Positions 1 through 12,600 of a stretch of 64,000 bases of DNA are shown here, in pieces (within the stretch, counting starts at the first letter, position 1; each line of letters begins with the position of its first letter). The translations under genes were made by a program, and so were the position numbers. Below the pieces are notes generated by a model that did not search any database, was not told the DNA's origin, and worked only from the letters and a program-made list of their open reading frames with translations. The DNA lies in the NCBI RefSeq assembly GCF_965363235.1, contig NC_134847.1:50592805-50656804 (forward strand), in the 5' to 3' direction. The stretch is from Mytilus galloprovincialis. Its lineage: Eukaryota > Mollusca > Bivalvia > Mytilida > Mytilidae.

Positions 1-82
1 ACAGAATATTTTTAAATACATTACAGTTTTAAGTCTTTTCCATATAGACTAAACTGAACATATGGTTGTTTATCTTTTACAG

Positions 83-1247
83 GAAATCCATATGGATGGT
101 TGTCATGAATTAACAGACGAAGCCGTTGAAGCAGCTTTACAATTCTGTCCAAATCTTACTATTCTGTTGTTCCATGGTTGCCCAAAAATTACAGGTCAGT
201 AACTGACAAACTAGTCTTTTTTTAGCTTCAGTTCTGTAATAAATCAAATATATTTAAAGTTTCTTGTTAGTCTGTTAATTAGACATTGAAAATTTCATAG
301 ACTTTAAGAAAATAATTGTTAAAAAACTATTTCTTTGAAACATTTGAAAGTGCGAATAGAGAGAAATTGTTTAACATCACATTGCTTTGCTATTTTTATA
401 GGTTTAAATATGAAAACGTTGTTAGGTACACTTAATATTTGAAAGGTAATAGATACACCAAATATTTGCAATGTGTTGTAAAATTTTGGATAATGTCAAT
501 GTCTAGAGGTTTTTGCTGGAAATGTTATAGTCATTTTGTTTAGAAAGATTATGTATCAAAATTTGGTTTTAAGACAACCCTAAAAAAAAACTCATAGTTC
601 TTGTTTAAAAAACAATAAATGAAAGCTCATTGAATTATCATCCCTAAAATGCTACATGTTTTTTAATGCTTATCGCAAAAAAAATGGTAACACATGCATC
701 AAGAATATATGATATTATTGGGCCTTTTTTTTTAAATCCATTACATCAAGGTTATGATTTGATTTAGAATCATTAACACCAGTGTACGTCTAGTTCATAT
801 AAATCAACCTCTGCTTAAAAATAATTGTCCTTTTATTTCCTTATTCTATTGATCTTTATAAAAAAAATTAATATGAGCCCTGAATAGTGGCAGATCCAGA
901 AATTTTCATAAGTGAGGCCCACTGACTGCCTAAGAGGAAGCACACTACAGTAGTGCTTCAGTGATTCCCTATATAAGCAACCAAATTTTCATCAAAAAAG
1001 CAGGGGTCCAGGCCGCCTGTTATCCCCCAACCCCTCACCCTAAATTCGCTTCTACTGACTGTTTTAAATTTATTTCATTATGATTTTATAGCATTGGCTA
1101 TTTCCACAATATCTTTCATTGTTTCTCATTCAAAATTTATCAAAATATACTTCATTTTTGTTTGCAGATAAATCAAGAGAGGCATTAGAACAAAAGTCAA
1201 TGGAAGGAGGAACTCCTATGAAACAAGTTACATGGACTATTTATTGA
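83..1247 (+). CDS. AMN1: AMN1-like leucine-rich-repeat protein, last two coding exons (5' partial)
   Basis: Two exons are visible: 83-194, after an AG acceptor at 81-82 and before a GT donor at 195, and 1168-1247, after a TTTGCAG acceptor and ending at TGA 1245-1247. The phase-1 junction joins cleanly. The first exon reads as one cysteine-type leucine-rich repeat (CHELTDEAV, then [17 protein letters not shown]). The second gives a short charged stretch ending KQVTWTIY. From memory, animal AMN1 proteins end with a repeat followed by a REVLEQ-like stretch and KQVTWTVY, so the ending is diagnostic. AMN1 is the homologue of the yeast antagonist of the mitotic exit network, made almost entirely of F-box-type LRRs and thought to act through protein contacts. 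The upstream exons lie before the window. Seen: exons, junction and stop. Known: family ending. Inferred: orthology. Confidence 0.86.
885..1057 (+). mobile_element. MITE, CAGTGGCGGATCCAG family, copy A (in AMN1 last intron)
   Basis: A 173-bp copy of a repeat found five times in the window. It starts with a decayed CAGTGG end, passes through the family landmarks (CCCACTGACTGCC, then CCCTATATAAGCAACC) and ends TTCTACTG. No protein is encoded. The flanking 5-bp target duplication seen for other copies is not clear here. Confidence 0.7.
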
Positions 1248-3756
1248 ATCTTTAATTTCTCCTTGTTTTCAAGGGGAGATAATTGTTCTGTACTTAAATA
1301 TTCATTTTCAAGTTACTGTAAATTCAGAAATTATTGCAATGTTTTTATTATTGCAAAAAATATGGCAGGGTTATGATCGCAATACATGAAATTTAAACTC
1401 GCATTTTGATTTTTTTTTTAAATAAATTTAATAGGATTTTTCTCAATATCTCAAAAATTAAAATGGCATTTTAGTCTAAAATGACAAAATCGCAATAATA
1501 AATGCAGGCAATAATATCTGAATTTACAGTAAATTGATTGTTGCATGTTTCATATTAATTATTATCTTCAGAACTCAATAAGTTAAAAACAAGTTTGTAC
1601 ATAGGGGTCATTATTTGAAGATTTGGATTTGACTGTTTAGAATAACTGATGGCTCAGGGTTCAATTTCAATTCCTATTTAATACTGTTTTTTTGTTTTTG
1701 TTTTTGTTTTTATATATTGTTTATTGTAAATATTGATATGTACAAATTGATAATATGTTGAAAAGTACATCATCTCATTGTAAATATTGATATGCATAAA
1801 AATAATTATATGTTAAAAAGTACATCATTCAATGTATAATTTTAAATACAATGTTATTTAAACCTAATCTCTCAAATAAAAGGGCTACTAAAATACAGTA
1901 TAACAATGATTAACCTTACTTAATTTTATAATAATAAGAAATAGTGCATTTCAAAAGTAGCATAAAAATGTTCTTTTATTTTCATTATTAAGTGCCAATC
2001 TGTCTACGAATCAGGCAAAAATTTTCTATCATTCTTACCAAATATTATCTTGATATTTCTTGAACTAGCAAGTATAATAAGGCCTGGCCCTGAAGTCATA
2101 AAACTTTCGAGTCCGTTTTTTGTACTCATACTCCAAAATCAACCAATCAAAATCAAAATGCTTGATTTCATGTTTCAAGCATGATTTTTGTGCTCCGAAC
2201 ACTAAGCAAAGTTACTACTGGTCTTTTTGTTCAATTTCTTTTGTTTTGACAAGTTTCAAAATTAATCAACCATGCAGCATTATTATCTCAAGTGAACTGC
2301 TGAATTTTACTAAGGGCAATCTTGTTATAACTGGCTGAAATTATTCTTTTTTAATTTAGGATTTGCTTTTAAATCAAAGACAATTTATGTGAAAAATGAT
2401 TCAACGATGCTTGAAGTTTTTGTGCATAAATATTTTAGGAACAACTACTAGGGATTACAAGTTTAAGTCAATTAAAAATTTGTGTCTTCTAATTATGTTT
2501 CTGTATAGGATCCTAATTTTTTTATTTGTATCCTATTAATTGATTAATAGGCTTGAGCCTATTATACTGAAGGGTATTTATACATTAAAAACATATATAT
2601 AAATATTTATTTATTAGTTTGTAAATTTCCAATTAAAAGGGATGAACATCAAATATGAATTAAAAAATTGAATATCTAAGAACAAATTTACTGGCTTGCT
2701 GTCTATATGTAACGTACAAGTTAAAAGGAAATTATCAATTTTCGTGAAGAAAATTTTAAAATACTTAATCTAATTATACCAATTGTCTCTTATAATATAC
2801 TATGTATTTGTGTTTTGTTTGTCCTGTCTCGCTATGTATTATCTTAATATGTTTGTATATATTGTCCTCTTGTACACAAGTGGCAAGTATGTGTCTGAGG
2901 TTATGAATAAAATCTTGAAATCTTAATACATGATGAATGATATGTGAATAATTTTGTGATTTGTGTTTTTTTCATTTACTGGTGTTGGGCAGCACTGCCA
3001 TCATTGGATGCAAAAATTACTGACTTACAAACATGTAACCAGGTTTTGAGCCTGAAATTATGACAGGGATTATAATTTCAGATGTTCACCTTTCAAATAA
3101 TGCATCTATAGTAAATGAATAATAAAACGAAAGGAAAAACCTAAAAATAATTTAACAAGATTTGTTTCATAGCTATATTTTTCCGAAAAAACCCATTGAC
3201 AACCTCATTTTATTCCCAAAAATACATATTGATGCTTAAATAAGAAGTGATGTTTAATACATGTATTGACTTTACAATATGTTTTTTCATAAAACCAACA
3301 AGTTGTTGTTGAAATGATTGACTGTGATATTGTAAAAATGTATATTTGTTGATTGTTTATATTTGTTATTTAATATATTCCTTTTATCATTTCTATTAAA
3401 GAGAGAGACTCATATTACAATTGTCTTTTTATTTCTGTTATGATTCTTTTTTATTATAAATACCAGTGATTACAAATTTAAATGTAAAAAATTCAACATA
3501 GCAATAAATTTGAAACTGATGATCCCTTTTCTATAATTGAGTATATAAATTTATCCGAAAAAGGTGAAATATTTTATATACTGACAAAAAAAACGCTAAA
3601 CGTTAAATCATTCCAAAGTTCAAGTTTCAAAAGAAGATGGATGCTAACATATATCTTGAAGAATTACTCCCTCAAGGTTTTGAAAAGCATCTCTGTCAAA
3701 GATTTTATTGTTCTTCCCGAAATAGGAAAGTTAATTTTAAAATCTTGCACATATCC
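1248..3756. other. AMN1 3' UTR and intergenic DNA
   Basis: No reading frame in this stretch looks coding; the short frame at 2120-2338 has no recognisable content. It holds the 3' UTR of the AMN1-like gene and a MITE at 1313-1533. Several AATAAA signals occur, of which 2906-2911, within a TGAATAAAATC context, is a reasonable distal candidate. Confidence 0.5.
1313..1533. mobile_element. MITE with TTTACTGTAAATTCAG inverted ends
   Basis: The left end TTACTGTAAATTCAGAAAT and the right end, read in reverse complement as TTTACTGTAAATTCAGATAT, are matching inverted repeats of about 25 bp around 220 bp of AT-rich, non-coding DNA. It sits immediately downstream of the AMN1 stop codon, so it probably lies in the 3' UTR. 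Confidence 0.7.
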
Positions 3757-3906
3757 CAGTGGCGGATCCAGAGGGGTTCAGGGGGTAGGAACCCTCTTTT
3801 ATTTGGATGATCAATGCATTTGAATGGGGACATATACATGTAGTTGGACTACTCCCCCCCCCTCCTCCCCCCCACCCCACCTTTAAAATAGCTGGATTGG
3901 CCCCTG
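3757..3906 (+). mobile_element. MITE, CAGTGGCGGATCCAG family, copy B
   Basis: Begins CAGTGGCGGATCCAGAGG and ends GGATTGGCCCCTG, giving imperfect inverted ends. It is flanked by TATCC on the left and TATTC on the right, a near-matching 5-bp duplication. The internal sequence differs from copies A, D and E, so this may be a second subfamily. It contains C-rich homopolymer runs. Confidence 0.6.
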
Positions 3907-4612
3907 TATTCATCTGTTTGTTTTTTTTTAATTAAGAATTTTAACAACTAGAAAAAAATATTTATGTACATGTATATAAGTTTTTTTTATGCACCCATGT
4001 CAGACAAACCCACACATCACATAAGCCATATGCCAAATCTTGGGGGCACTGGTCTATATATACATATAATACACATGCTGTTCCATTATGGATACATATA
4101 CATTTTTTTCTTGTTAATTTTAATTGCATTTCAAGACATAAAAACTTTAATCAGACGACTCTTTGAATGTACACAGAACTCAATGTAAATCCAGTACATC
4201 CATATAAGCACAGAAAAAGGAAATTTTTAAGAAAATAGAGTACCAGACACCTTAGAAACAAGTTGTGCCAAAAGTCCTTTAGATTAAGGTGTAAAGTAAA
4301 AATCTATTAAAAATATTGTTCAAAGATAGATAAAACGATAGAAATAATGAATGACAGGAAATGTGGGCCCGGGGTAAATGTCAATAAAACAGCAACCCAT
4401 CGAGGTGTTGACAGCATAAAAACAGAAAATGTAAGTTCATGGTTTAAACATTCAAAATTATTCAATATATGATAGTTTACACCTAATGCAGATGTTATTT
4501 CCACCACCTCGGTGCCATGACTTTTTTCAAGCAAGCAGCATAATTTCGTATATGATGACAAAGCTAATTACAATTAAAAATTAGAAATCAATTAAATTTT
4601 TCATATACTTCC
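3907..4612. other. Intergenic DNA without recognisable genes
   Basis: AT-rich sequence. The small frames here (for example 3964-4188 and the reverse-strand frame at 4307-4561) show no domain, splice or codon evidence of being genes. Confidence 0.5.
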
Positions 4613-5795
4613 TTCATACTTGGTCCCCTATTGTTTGTACTATTTATAAATGACCTTCCCTTATGCATTGAAAATTGTGAAACAGACCTATATGCTGATG
4701 ATACCACTCTTCATAAATCTGGGAAAAACATAGAAAACATACATGATGATGTTCAAGAAGATTTATACAGGGTTGAAGAGTGGTGTAAAATGAACAACAT
4801 GTTCATTAATGCAAATAAAACAAAATGTTTGGTTACTGGAACAAAACAGAAACTATCAATTCAGACCTGTCAACCAAACTTGATAATAAATTCAAAAGTA
4901 TTACAAAATTCTTCATGTGAAAAATTATTAGGTGTTAAAATTGACAACACACTTAACTGGAAAAATCAAATTGACCAAGTTTGTGCTAATATATCATCCA
5001 GAATATACCTTCTTTCTAAAATAAAGAAATTTTTAGATATAAATGCAAGGAAAACATATTACAATGGGTATATTCTTCCCTTAATTGACTACTGCTGTAT
5101 TATTTGGGGTGAATGTAAAAATGAAGGGATAACAAGAATTTTAAAACTCCAAAAAAGGGCAGCAAGATTAATTCTAGATGCAGATCCTTTATCCCCCTCA
5201 GCCCCCTTATTTAAAAAACTTGGGTGGATGACAGTTGACAATAGAATAAAATACCACAAATATTTACTTCTATATAAATGTATGCATATGGAAGCACCAA
5301 TGTACCTAGTTCAAAAGTTTAAACTGAAATCAGATAATAATCCTTACTCCTTAAGAGGCGTCACTCAAGGTAATATGATAGTTCCTAAGCCAAAAGCTGA
5401 ACTATTTAAGAAATCCTTTGCTTATTCTGGATCAGTATTATGGAATGGACTACCACACACAATGCGTAAAGCTCAAAACACTTTCACTTTTAAGCAAAGT
5501 ATCAAGAAGTATCTAACACAACCCTGATAAGAAATGTTTGCTACAATGTATTTGTATATTTTTTATTTTTTATTTTCATTTGATTTTTTGACTACATGTA
5601 TACATCTTAAACAGCATTATATCTTATGTTAATAACAATACATTGAACTACATGAGTGTAAATTAACTATGTGTAAATATCTGTTTTGATTGTATTGTAA
5701 TTTGTATGTGAGGGCCTCAGGGAAGATTAGTTTATTGTAACTAACTGAGTTTACCCTCTTTAAATAAAGAATTTATTATTATATATTATTATACT
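4613..5795 (+). mobile_element. 5'-truncated LINE (non-LTR retrotransposon), reverse-transcriptase C-terminal half
   Basis: The open frame through 5527 starts inside a reverse transcriptase: ILGPLLFVLFINDLP, then the YADD catalytic box (LYADDTTLH, near 4690), the thumb region (NINANK- and LGVKIDNTLNW-like stretches) and the usual LINE C-terminus with RAARLIL and LWNGLP. About 300 codons are intact to the TGA at 5525-5527. A short 3' UTR follows and ends in AATAAAGAATTTATTATT with a TTA-rich tail to about 5795, typical of LINE 3' ends. The amino half of the RT and the endonuclease are missing, the expected result of incomplete reverse transcription. A 9-bp match, ATTAGAAAT, occurs at 4580-4588 and 5812-5820 and could be a target duplication, but then about 24 bp on the left side are unexplained. 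The clade (CR1, Rex or Jockey-like) is not resolved. Confidence 0.85.
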
Positions 5796-5943
5796 AACTC
5801 AAATAATATATATTAGAAATAAAAAATAAATGAGGTGTTGTCATTGTTGAAATTAGTAGAAAAAACTCACCATTTTTTGAGTTTTTTTTAACTTTTAAGG
5901 TATCTTCATCATGCAATAATAGTGATGTTTCATGTGAGCTTGA

Positions 5944-6093
5944 CAGTGGGGGATTTAGAGGGGCCAGGGCGCCCTCTTTTCTGGGAGAAAATTTGGTTGC
6001 TTATTTTGGGAATCACTGAAGCATGTCAGGAGCTGGGCCCCTCTTAGGCAGTCAGTGGGACCCCACTTATGAAAATTTCTTGATCCACCACTG
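5944..6093 (-). mobile_element. MITE, CAGTGGCGGATCCAG family, copy C (inverted)
   Basis: Reverse-orientation copy: ATCAAGAAATTTTCATAAG and TCCCACTGACTGCC read on the minus strand. It is bounded by CAGTGG at 5944 and CCACTG at 6093. The flanks CTTGA (left) and CTTGG (right) suggest a 5-bp target duplication with one change. Confidence 0.7.
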
Positions 6094-6178
6094 CTTGGAG
6101 CATGTATCACTATCCTTTTAAAAAAAAATCTTTGATATTATAATTTAATTTCTTTAACTTATGTTTCCTTCTTCTGCT

Positions 6179-6961
6179 TTAAGGATGTATTCTTCTGACT
6201 TTTCAGTCTCGTTCAGTCTCGTTGAAATCTCGTTCTTAAATTATTTCCAAAACATATGATAGAAGTGGAAAATATCAATGAACTTTAAAAATATTATAAT
6301 CAAACATAACTCTGTGAAAAAATTGTGTATTTACCATGAACGGTTTTTGAATAATCCAGTTTTCAAATTTTACGACCATTCAAGTCAGTATTTTTAGTCA
6401 AAATTTTGAGAAAATGGGTGAGGGATACAAAAAATGATTTTACAAGAATAATATACATCCCATCTCATTTTGGTCTTTTCTAATTTCTTAGATATGTATT
6501 TTTTCAATCATTTATAACAAAAAAGTTGAATTAATATGCATTTTGTTCTTTAAATGAGAAAAATCATAAAAATACAAAATTGGCAGTATGGTAAATTTTA
6601 CACAAAAAAGCATCAAAATATGATAAAACTTTCTTATATTAACACCTACCTATAGTTTTTGTAAGTTAAATTTATTCAGATTGGTCCACTTCATCTTTAT
6701 GGAAAGTATGAAAAAAAGTTTAATTGTGGAACTGTGATTTTTTTCACGATAATAGCCCAAAAATAGGTAAAAATCTATGAAAAGTGAGAAAATCATCAAA
6801 ATTGGGCATTTTCAAAGGGCCGTAGCAAAAAAAGAAGCACACCACCATATGATTTTTTCTTCACCAATTGTTTTGTTACAGTCTTATAAACCTAAAAATC
6901 AGGTTAAGAAAAAAAGTTTAATTCTAGAAATTTTTGGCTCCTCAGAGGTGTACATCCTTAA
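6179..6961. mobile_element. Non-autonomous DNA element with TTAA ends and GGATGTA inverted termini
   Basis: The element is bounded by TTAA at 6179-6182 and TTAA at 6958-6961, with GGATGTA just inside the left boundary and its reverse complement TACATCC at the right. The 783 bp carry no convincing frame. A shorter relative with the same layout lies at 24049-24406. TTAA duplication is known from piggyBac and Kolobok families; which applies is not decided. Confidence 0.6.
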
Positions 6962-6989
6962 ATTAGTTATCCCTGATCATCCCTTAGGT

Positions 6990-7075
6990 TAGTCTAAATA
7001 ATTATGACGTCTGGCAAGGCTTTTTTGATTTTTTTTCTTGGACGCCTTCCTAGGACGTCATAATTATTTGGACTA
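6990..7075. mobile_element. Small foldback MITE (copy 1)
   Basis: Inverted ends of about 21 bp (AGTCTAAATAATTATGACG against AGTCCAAATAATTATGACG) enclose a short spacer. The element is flanked by CCCTTAGGT (6981-6989) and CTCTTAGGT (7076-7084), an 8-of-9 match consistent with a 9-bp target duplication. It is a short form of the element at 28467-28585. Confidence 0.75.
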
Positions 7076-7259
7076 CTCTTAGGTATTCAAAATATTCATA
7101 TGTTTGTCTCTATTGTACAATGAAGGTCTTGGAAAAGATTTATATTCAATATCATGAATTTAAAAAAAAATCCCTTTACTGTATACTTATATATGCATTT
7201 TTAAATAAAATAGAAATATTTTGTCCTGAAAAAATCCAATGCAATTCTAAAAATCAAAA

Positions 7260-7570
7260 GTTCCCGCGCTAATACACTCACGGCAGACACGCCCACTTTT
7301 GCGAGTGGCGTATACGTCACTTATGTGCCTCATTTTGGTCGCCATATTTATCAGGACGAGGTCCAGTCAATGATTTCGAGGTTTGTGACTCGTTCTCACA
7401 ACTTTGCCTCATTGTTGTAGTTTCTGTTTGTCACCATATATTGTCCTTAAACTCAGAACGAGTTTTAAAGGATATAACAAATACATTAAATATGCAACTG
7501 ATTATTTTCACCGAGACACGCAGTTTTGTGCAACATAATCTGTCAAGTAAACCGGAAGGTTACAAAATAA
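7260..7570 (+). promoter_or_regulatory. Probable promoter / 5' non-coding exon region of CARF
   Basis: This stretch is markedly richer in G+C and CpG than its surroundings. It contains a cAMP-response-like TACGTCAC (7313-7320), a GTCGCCATATTT site resembling YY1, and an ETS-type ACCGGAAG (7551-7558). The first CARF coding exon is preceded by a real splice acceptor at 9621-9622, so an upstream non-coding exon must exist, and this is the best place for it. The transcription start and donor were not identified. Inference only. Confidence 0.4.
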
Positions 7571-7964
7571 AATATTATTTTCTTTTTTAGCTTGAGAAGA
7601 CCGCAGATGGGGGTCCGAAACGATAATTACATATTCTTCCAAAGTAAACAGCACTGGATGATTCTGTTTAATTTTTTACGGTTACCATAAATGTTTTCAG
7701 TCTCTTGACAAGAAACATATGGCTATGTTTTGCATTGGGGTCAAATTTCTGCTGTCTTCATGGAGAAGGGGGGGGGGGGGAGTGGACAACTCGGACTTTA
7801 ATTGCGATTGCAGAGCCAGAAATAGTTGTGGGGGGAGGGGTTTCCCCCTCATGAAGCTACATTTATTGCTACTGCATAGATTTTGTACATGTCCCTTTCT
7901 AGACGTTGACCCACAGGGGCTTGTTTAGTGGGTCAGACGAGGTTTTACTGTCAATGGCGATCGC

Positions 7965-8094
7965 TATCCTAATTTTTTTCTTTGGCGCCTTCGACATTAT
8001 AATTTTTTTCTTTGACGCCTTACTTCGACGAACGAAGTAAGGCGTCAAAAAAAAAATTATAATAGCCTTTCAAGTCTTCATAATTATTTGGACT
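7965..8094. mobile_element. Foldback MITE (copy 2, left arm damaged)
   Basis: The hairpin centre CTTACTTCGACG / CGAAGTAAGGCG and the right arm (AATAGCCTTTCAAG, CATAATTATTTGGACTA) match the complete copy at 28467-28585. The left arm lacks the outer TTGGACT-type end, so the copy is truncated or rearranged. No target duplication can be read. Confidence 0.7.
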
Positions 8095-8758
8095 AGATAT
8101 GGTTAAGGGATACCCCAAATGACTGTAGAACTAAGAGGGGCTGGTATTGTGTCTGTTTACCCTAAGAACATGTTCGCTCATGGTCCGTCGCCCTTTTTTG
8201 ATAAAAATAAATATATTTATATTAAAGTTGAATAAACTTATTCCGATATTTGTAGTTATATACTTGAAATTTATGAAAACATTTAGAAATATTAAAAAGT
8301 TGATGGCTTGATAGGATTATTAATTTTTCATAGACATAATAATTCTCACTGATTTTTGTGATACTTGTCTTTTGACAAAATGTTTTATGAATTTATAATA
8401 AAAACAAACATTTCATTTTGATAAACTAGTCGGCTTGGAATTAATAAAAACAATGATCACGATGATGTACAAACTGTATACTGAATACAATTATTTTGTA
8501 AACAAATATCATTAAAGATTTATATGAAAATACATTGTACTCCAGTATTCTACTAAGCAAATCAGAGGGAAAATAATAAATTGGTTGCGGCATTGGCGGC
8601 AATACAAATATTCATTCAATTGTTCAACAAACTTTCAAATTATAATCATTATGCAACTATAGACATTGATTAGAAAAAAATATAAAAATCAAGGCGAATG
8701 GACCCTGGGCAAACAGGACATCAAGACGAACAGGTACTAGGGTGATTGGACCCTAATT

Positions 8759-8980
8759 CAGGGGGCGAAAGATACCTGAGGGACATTCAAGCTCCGATAA
8801 AAAAATAAACTGACAACCGATTAAAAGAAAGAAAAAAAACAGAAAAAAGACAGAAAAACAATAGAACACAAGACACAACATAGAAAACTAAGGACTAATC
8901 GACATGAACACCACCTCAAACTGTTTTTTTTGGGGTGGGGAAGGGGGTCTCAGGTGCTCCCTTAGAGTTAGCAGATCCCT
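8759..8980 (+). repeat. Dispersed repeat R3 (GGGCGAAAGATACC family)
   Basis: Begins GGGGGCGAAAGATACCTGAG and continues through GACACAACATAGAAAAC to CTCAGGTGCTCCC. Other pieces of the same family lie at 34921-34956 (-), 48385-48480 (+), 54418-54662 (-), 56056-56165 (+) and 56795-56895 (-). I recognise it as a very common mussel repeat. It is non-coding and its class is unknown. Confidence 0.6.
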
Positions 8981-9154
8981 TTTAGCTTGACCCCAAATTC
9001 ATGAAATTGGAGTTGTGTAAAGTCTCTGTTTTAGTCATCATATCTATTTATTTTGACTAGACTTATGAAATCATTATATGAAATACCAAAAAATTAGATT
9101 ATTTGGGCAAATTGACATTTTTGAAAAAAAAGTACAATGTTTATAGATACATGT

Positions 9155-9275
9155 ATAAGAAGATGTGACAACCCTCCATCCAAGTTAAAATGTATAAAAG
9201 TAAACCATTATAGGTCAAAGTGAGGTCTTCAACATGGAGCCTTCGCTCACAGTGTACAGCAAACTATACCAAAAC
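9155..9275 (+). repeat. Dispersed repeat R1 (ACAACTCTCCATCCAAGT family), partial
   Basis: Carries the family words GATGTGACAACCCTCCATCC, AGTAAACCATTATAGGTC and GTCTTCAACATGGAGCC. The fullest copy is 10427-10720. Confidence 0.6.
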
Positions 9276-9629
9276 TCTTTATTGAAAATTTCAATATGAA
9301 ATCATTTACATCTTTTATTAAATAAAAAATTTCCACCTTTTTAGTTGACTAGTTTTATTTTAAAATGTCCTGCTTATACACTTAGTAATACATGGATATA
9401 GATAACATGATTACAAATTCAACACACCAGCTAATAGTTCTAATGTGATATTCAAATAATTCAGACGCTTATAAATGTATAGTGATTATTAGATAAAGAA
9501 TTTTACATTTTTTTTATGTTAACTTAAGTAAATAAGTAGTATTGATCAAAAGGAGGAAGCAATTTGAAAAAAAAATATTGTTAAACTCACAAAATGATTA
9601 AAAATAATTGATTTTTCCCCAGGTAGAAC

Positions 9630-12600
9630 ATGACAGAACTGGATGTGGTCAGTTCATCCACTGACCTTGTTTCCTCAGTCTATGACCCTTCAAGCCAATC
9701 TTCAATTTCTGATTCCAGTTCAGGATTAGTGGTAGCTGATGAGGAAATTTCAAGCTTAGATCCGGATTCATTACATGTGTCTTTAGGTAAGTATTAACAT
9801 ACACTAATGATTTTAAACATCATTTTGAAAGAAGAAAAAAATCAAGGACTTAAAGGATTTTGATAAAGCTGTATTTGATACTGGATTATCATTTTAATAT
9901 TTTTTACAAATTAGATGAATTTTGAATTGAACTCCATCTTCTATCTAACATTGTTGTCATCATTATTTGAAATTAAAAAATCGCTTTTTTAGCATAATGA
10001 ACTGCAGTTTGAACAGAGATACAATAAGAAGGAGTTTTATTTTTGTTTATCAATTTTCTTGTGATTATTGAAAAGAAGTCTGAAGTATGTTTAAAAAATC
10101 ACATGATATTTATAATTACATCAGTTTAACTTTTCATCATTTGCATAGGGTAAAATTAATTTGTGAATAGATATATTTATTATTTTTTTTAGCTCCAAGT
10201 CTAGCCAATCCAACAATCCAAGGTTTATTATCTTCCCCTGTCAGTCTGACGAATGCTCTGACGATTGGTCATCCAGAGGGCATACAGATTATCACACTCA
10301 ACAATCCTAATGAAATACTATCTGCAGGAAATTCAGATTCAACAAGATGGCAGCTTGCTACAATTATAACAGTAGGGGATGAAAATGTGGACCATCATGG
10401 AAAGTCAGAAGTACAAGGTATACTAAAAATAGATATATTAGGAAGATGTGGTATGAGTGCCAATGAGACAACTCTCCATCCAAGTCACAATTTATGAAAT
10501 TAAACCATTATCAAGGTATGGTCTTCAACACGGAGCCTTGGCTCACACCTAACAGCAAGCTATAAAGGGCTCCAAAAATTTCCTTGTGTAAAACCATTCA
10601 AACAGGAAAACCAACAGTCTAATCTATATAAAAACAAGAAACAAGAAACACTTATGAACCACATCAACAAAGGACAACTACTGAACATCAGATTCCTGAC
10701 TTAGGACAGGTGCAAAAAATTCATATTTTACATGGCTCGTACACAATGTAGAGTGATAAACCATCTGCACATGGAAATTGAATGCAGAATGACACTACAT
10801 AATTTGGAGTCTCATTGGGGGAATCTGATCTCAGGTCATGCTTATTGTTAGAATTGCAAATCCTGCTTATCATTGCAGTAATAGCACTTTTATTTTAAAG
10901 TGTCCTGTTAGACTTTGTTTCCCTTTTTCCCTCACTAAAAATAGATTGACTTTCAAATATCACGCTTACATCTCAATAAGACCCACATGAGTAATAGAGC
11001 TGCGTTTTCCTTTACTTCATATTGGCTGGAAAACATTATTATGTTATAGAAAGATATGGATTCATACACGAAAAGCTTAAAAAAACCAACATAATGATAT
11101 TTTTGATTGACAGGTTTGGAAGAAGGGAGTTCTAATGAGGTGACCCCATCAACATCAGATGACAGTGTTTTAATGCCACCCCCTCCTGTCCCTGAGTTGA
11201 TGCCACTTCCTGCTGATGCTCCAGAATGGGCCAAGAGAATAAGGTGTTGTGAGGTAATAATTTGTTATTTGTTTTAGCTGACCCAGCAGTCAGTGCACTG
11301 TTAAAAAATTCCAAAACCAGCCAACCAGGCATCTCCTTTTATTCATACCACCATGTTGAGGTTGAAAACCAGATTTACTTTTAAAACATGTACTGGTCAG
11401 CATTTTTTTCCAGTTGCTATGTCTCCTTACTTTTTCTGCAATTTATCAATGAAATATATGCTCAGATACAAAGTGAGGGTTACAAAAATGTCAAGAAAAT
11501 TACATTACTTTTTCAAGGTGCAGGAATCTTATATCTGTTCTAAAAATATTAATGATATATTAACTTTTAAAGTATTTTTTTTACAAAATGGAGTTATCTT
11601 CCTTTGTCAAGATTGTAACCACCCATGCTTTATACAATGGAATATTTAATTTTACTTTCCACTGATGGATTAAAACAATCTGTACCCTTCAGTGCTTACA
11701 AGCACTTTGATTTGCTTTTAATATTTACAGACAGTCCAGGATAAAAAAAAATTTTTACATTTTTTAAAATTAAAAAATATTTAGACCTTCATGAATTGTT
11801 ACAAAACTTGGGACAGAAGCTTATGTTCTCAATCAAAAAATAGAATCTAAAGGAAAGTTATTTTATATATATTTTTTTTAAATTAATGGACTTTCATTTT
11901 ACAATCAACATTACTCATATACACTTAACAGCAATAATTGCATGCACAACACAGGCGTCTGCAGAACTCTTTTATAACTTTTTTCTTCAAACAAACTAAA
12001 GCATTGTTTTGTGGAGAGTTGTATTATAAGCAATCTGACCAAATCTTCTTTTTATGGCTCAGCAACGAAGTTGTCGGTGCCATATAGTTTTACCCTGGTT
12101 CGAAATCTGTAATTCCGATATTCTGAAATTCTGTAATTCCGTCATTCTGTCATTCTGCAACAAACCATTATACAGAGTTTTTTTCTAAACGCCTTCAGAT
12201 ATTTAGCTGATTTTTGGTATGTGAGTTAACCATGATAAGTTACAGATCAAGTATAAGTTTTGTTCCTCTTCGCTATTTTTTACTGAAATTACAGGCTTTG
12301 GACTTTGATAAATAAGGGAAAATCATAGTTATAAATACAGATTTTTTTTTATACCCCTCCAGATTTTGAGCTGATTTTTGATATGTGAGACTACCATCAT
12401 GTTTGTGTCCAAATGTGTTATTGAAATTGCAGATTTTTCAACTTTTTGGGACGGGGCCATTCGTGTCGCTTTGACACATCTAGTTTATAAAGCAATGTTT
12501 TGTGACTTTTTCATTATAGAAAATTGGAGATTATTACAGAGGATATGTTGAAAGTGACATGGATCTTGACCTCCTCTTAACTTTCCACAAACAACAAACA

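Noticed and set aside
9735-9755. CTGATGAGGAAA inside CARF exon 1, resembling a hammerhead core
   Set aside because: There is no stem II between the two words and no stem I partner; it is ordinary coding sequence.
12085-12110. GGTTCGAAATC as a tRNA T-arm
   Set aside because: No acceptor stem, D-arm or anticodon arm can be placed around it; it leads into a short ATTCTG/ATTCCG tandem run.
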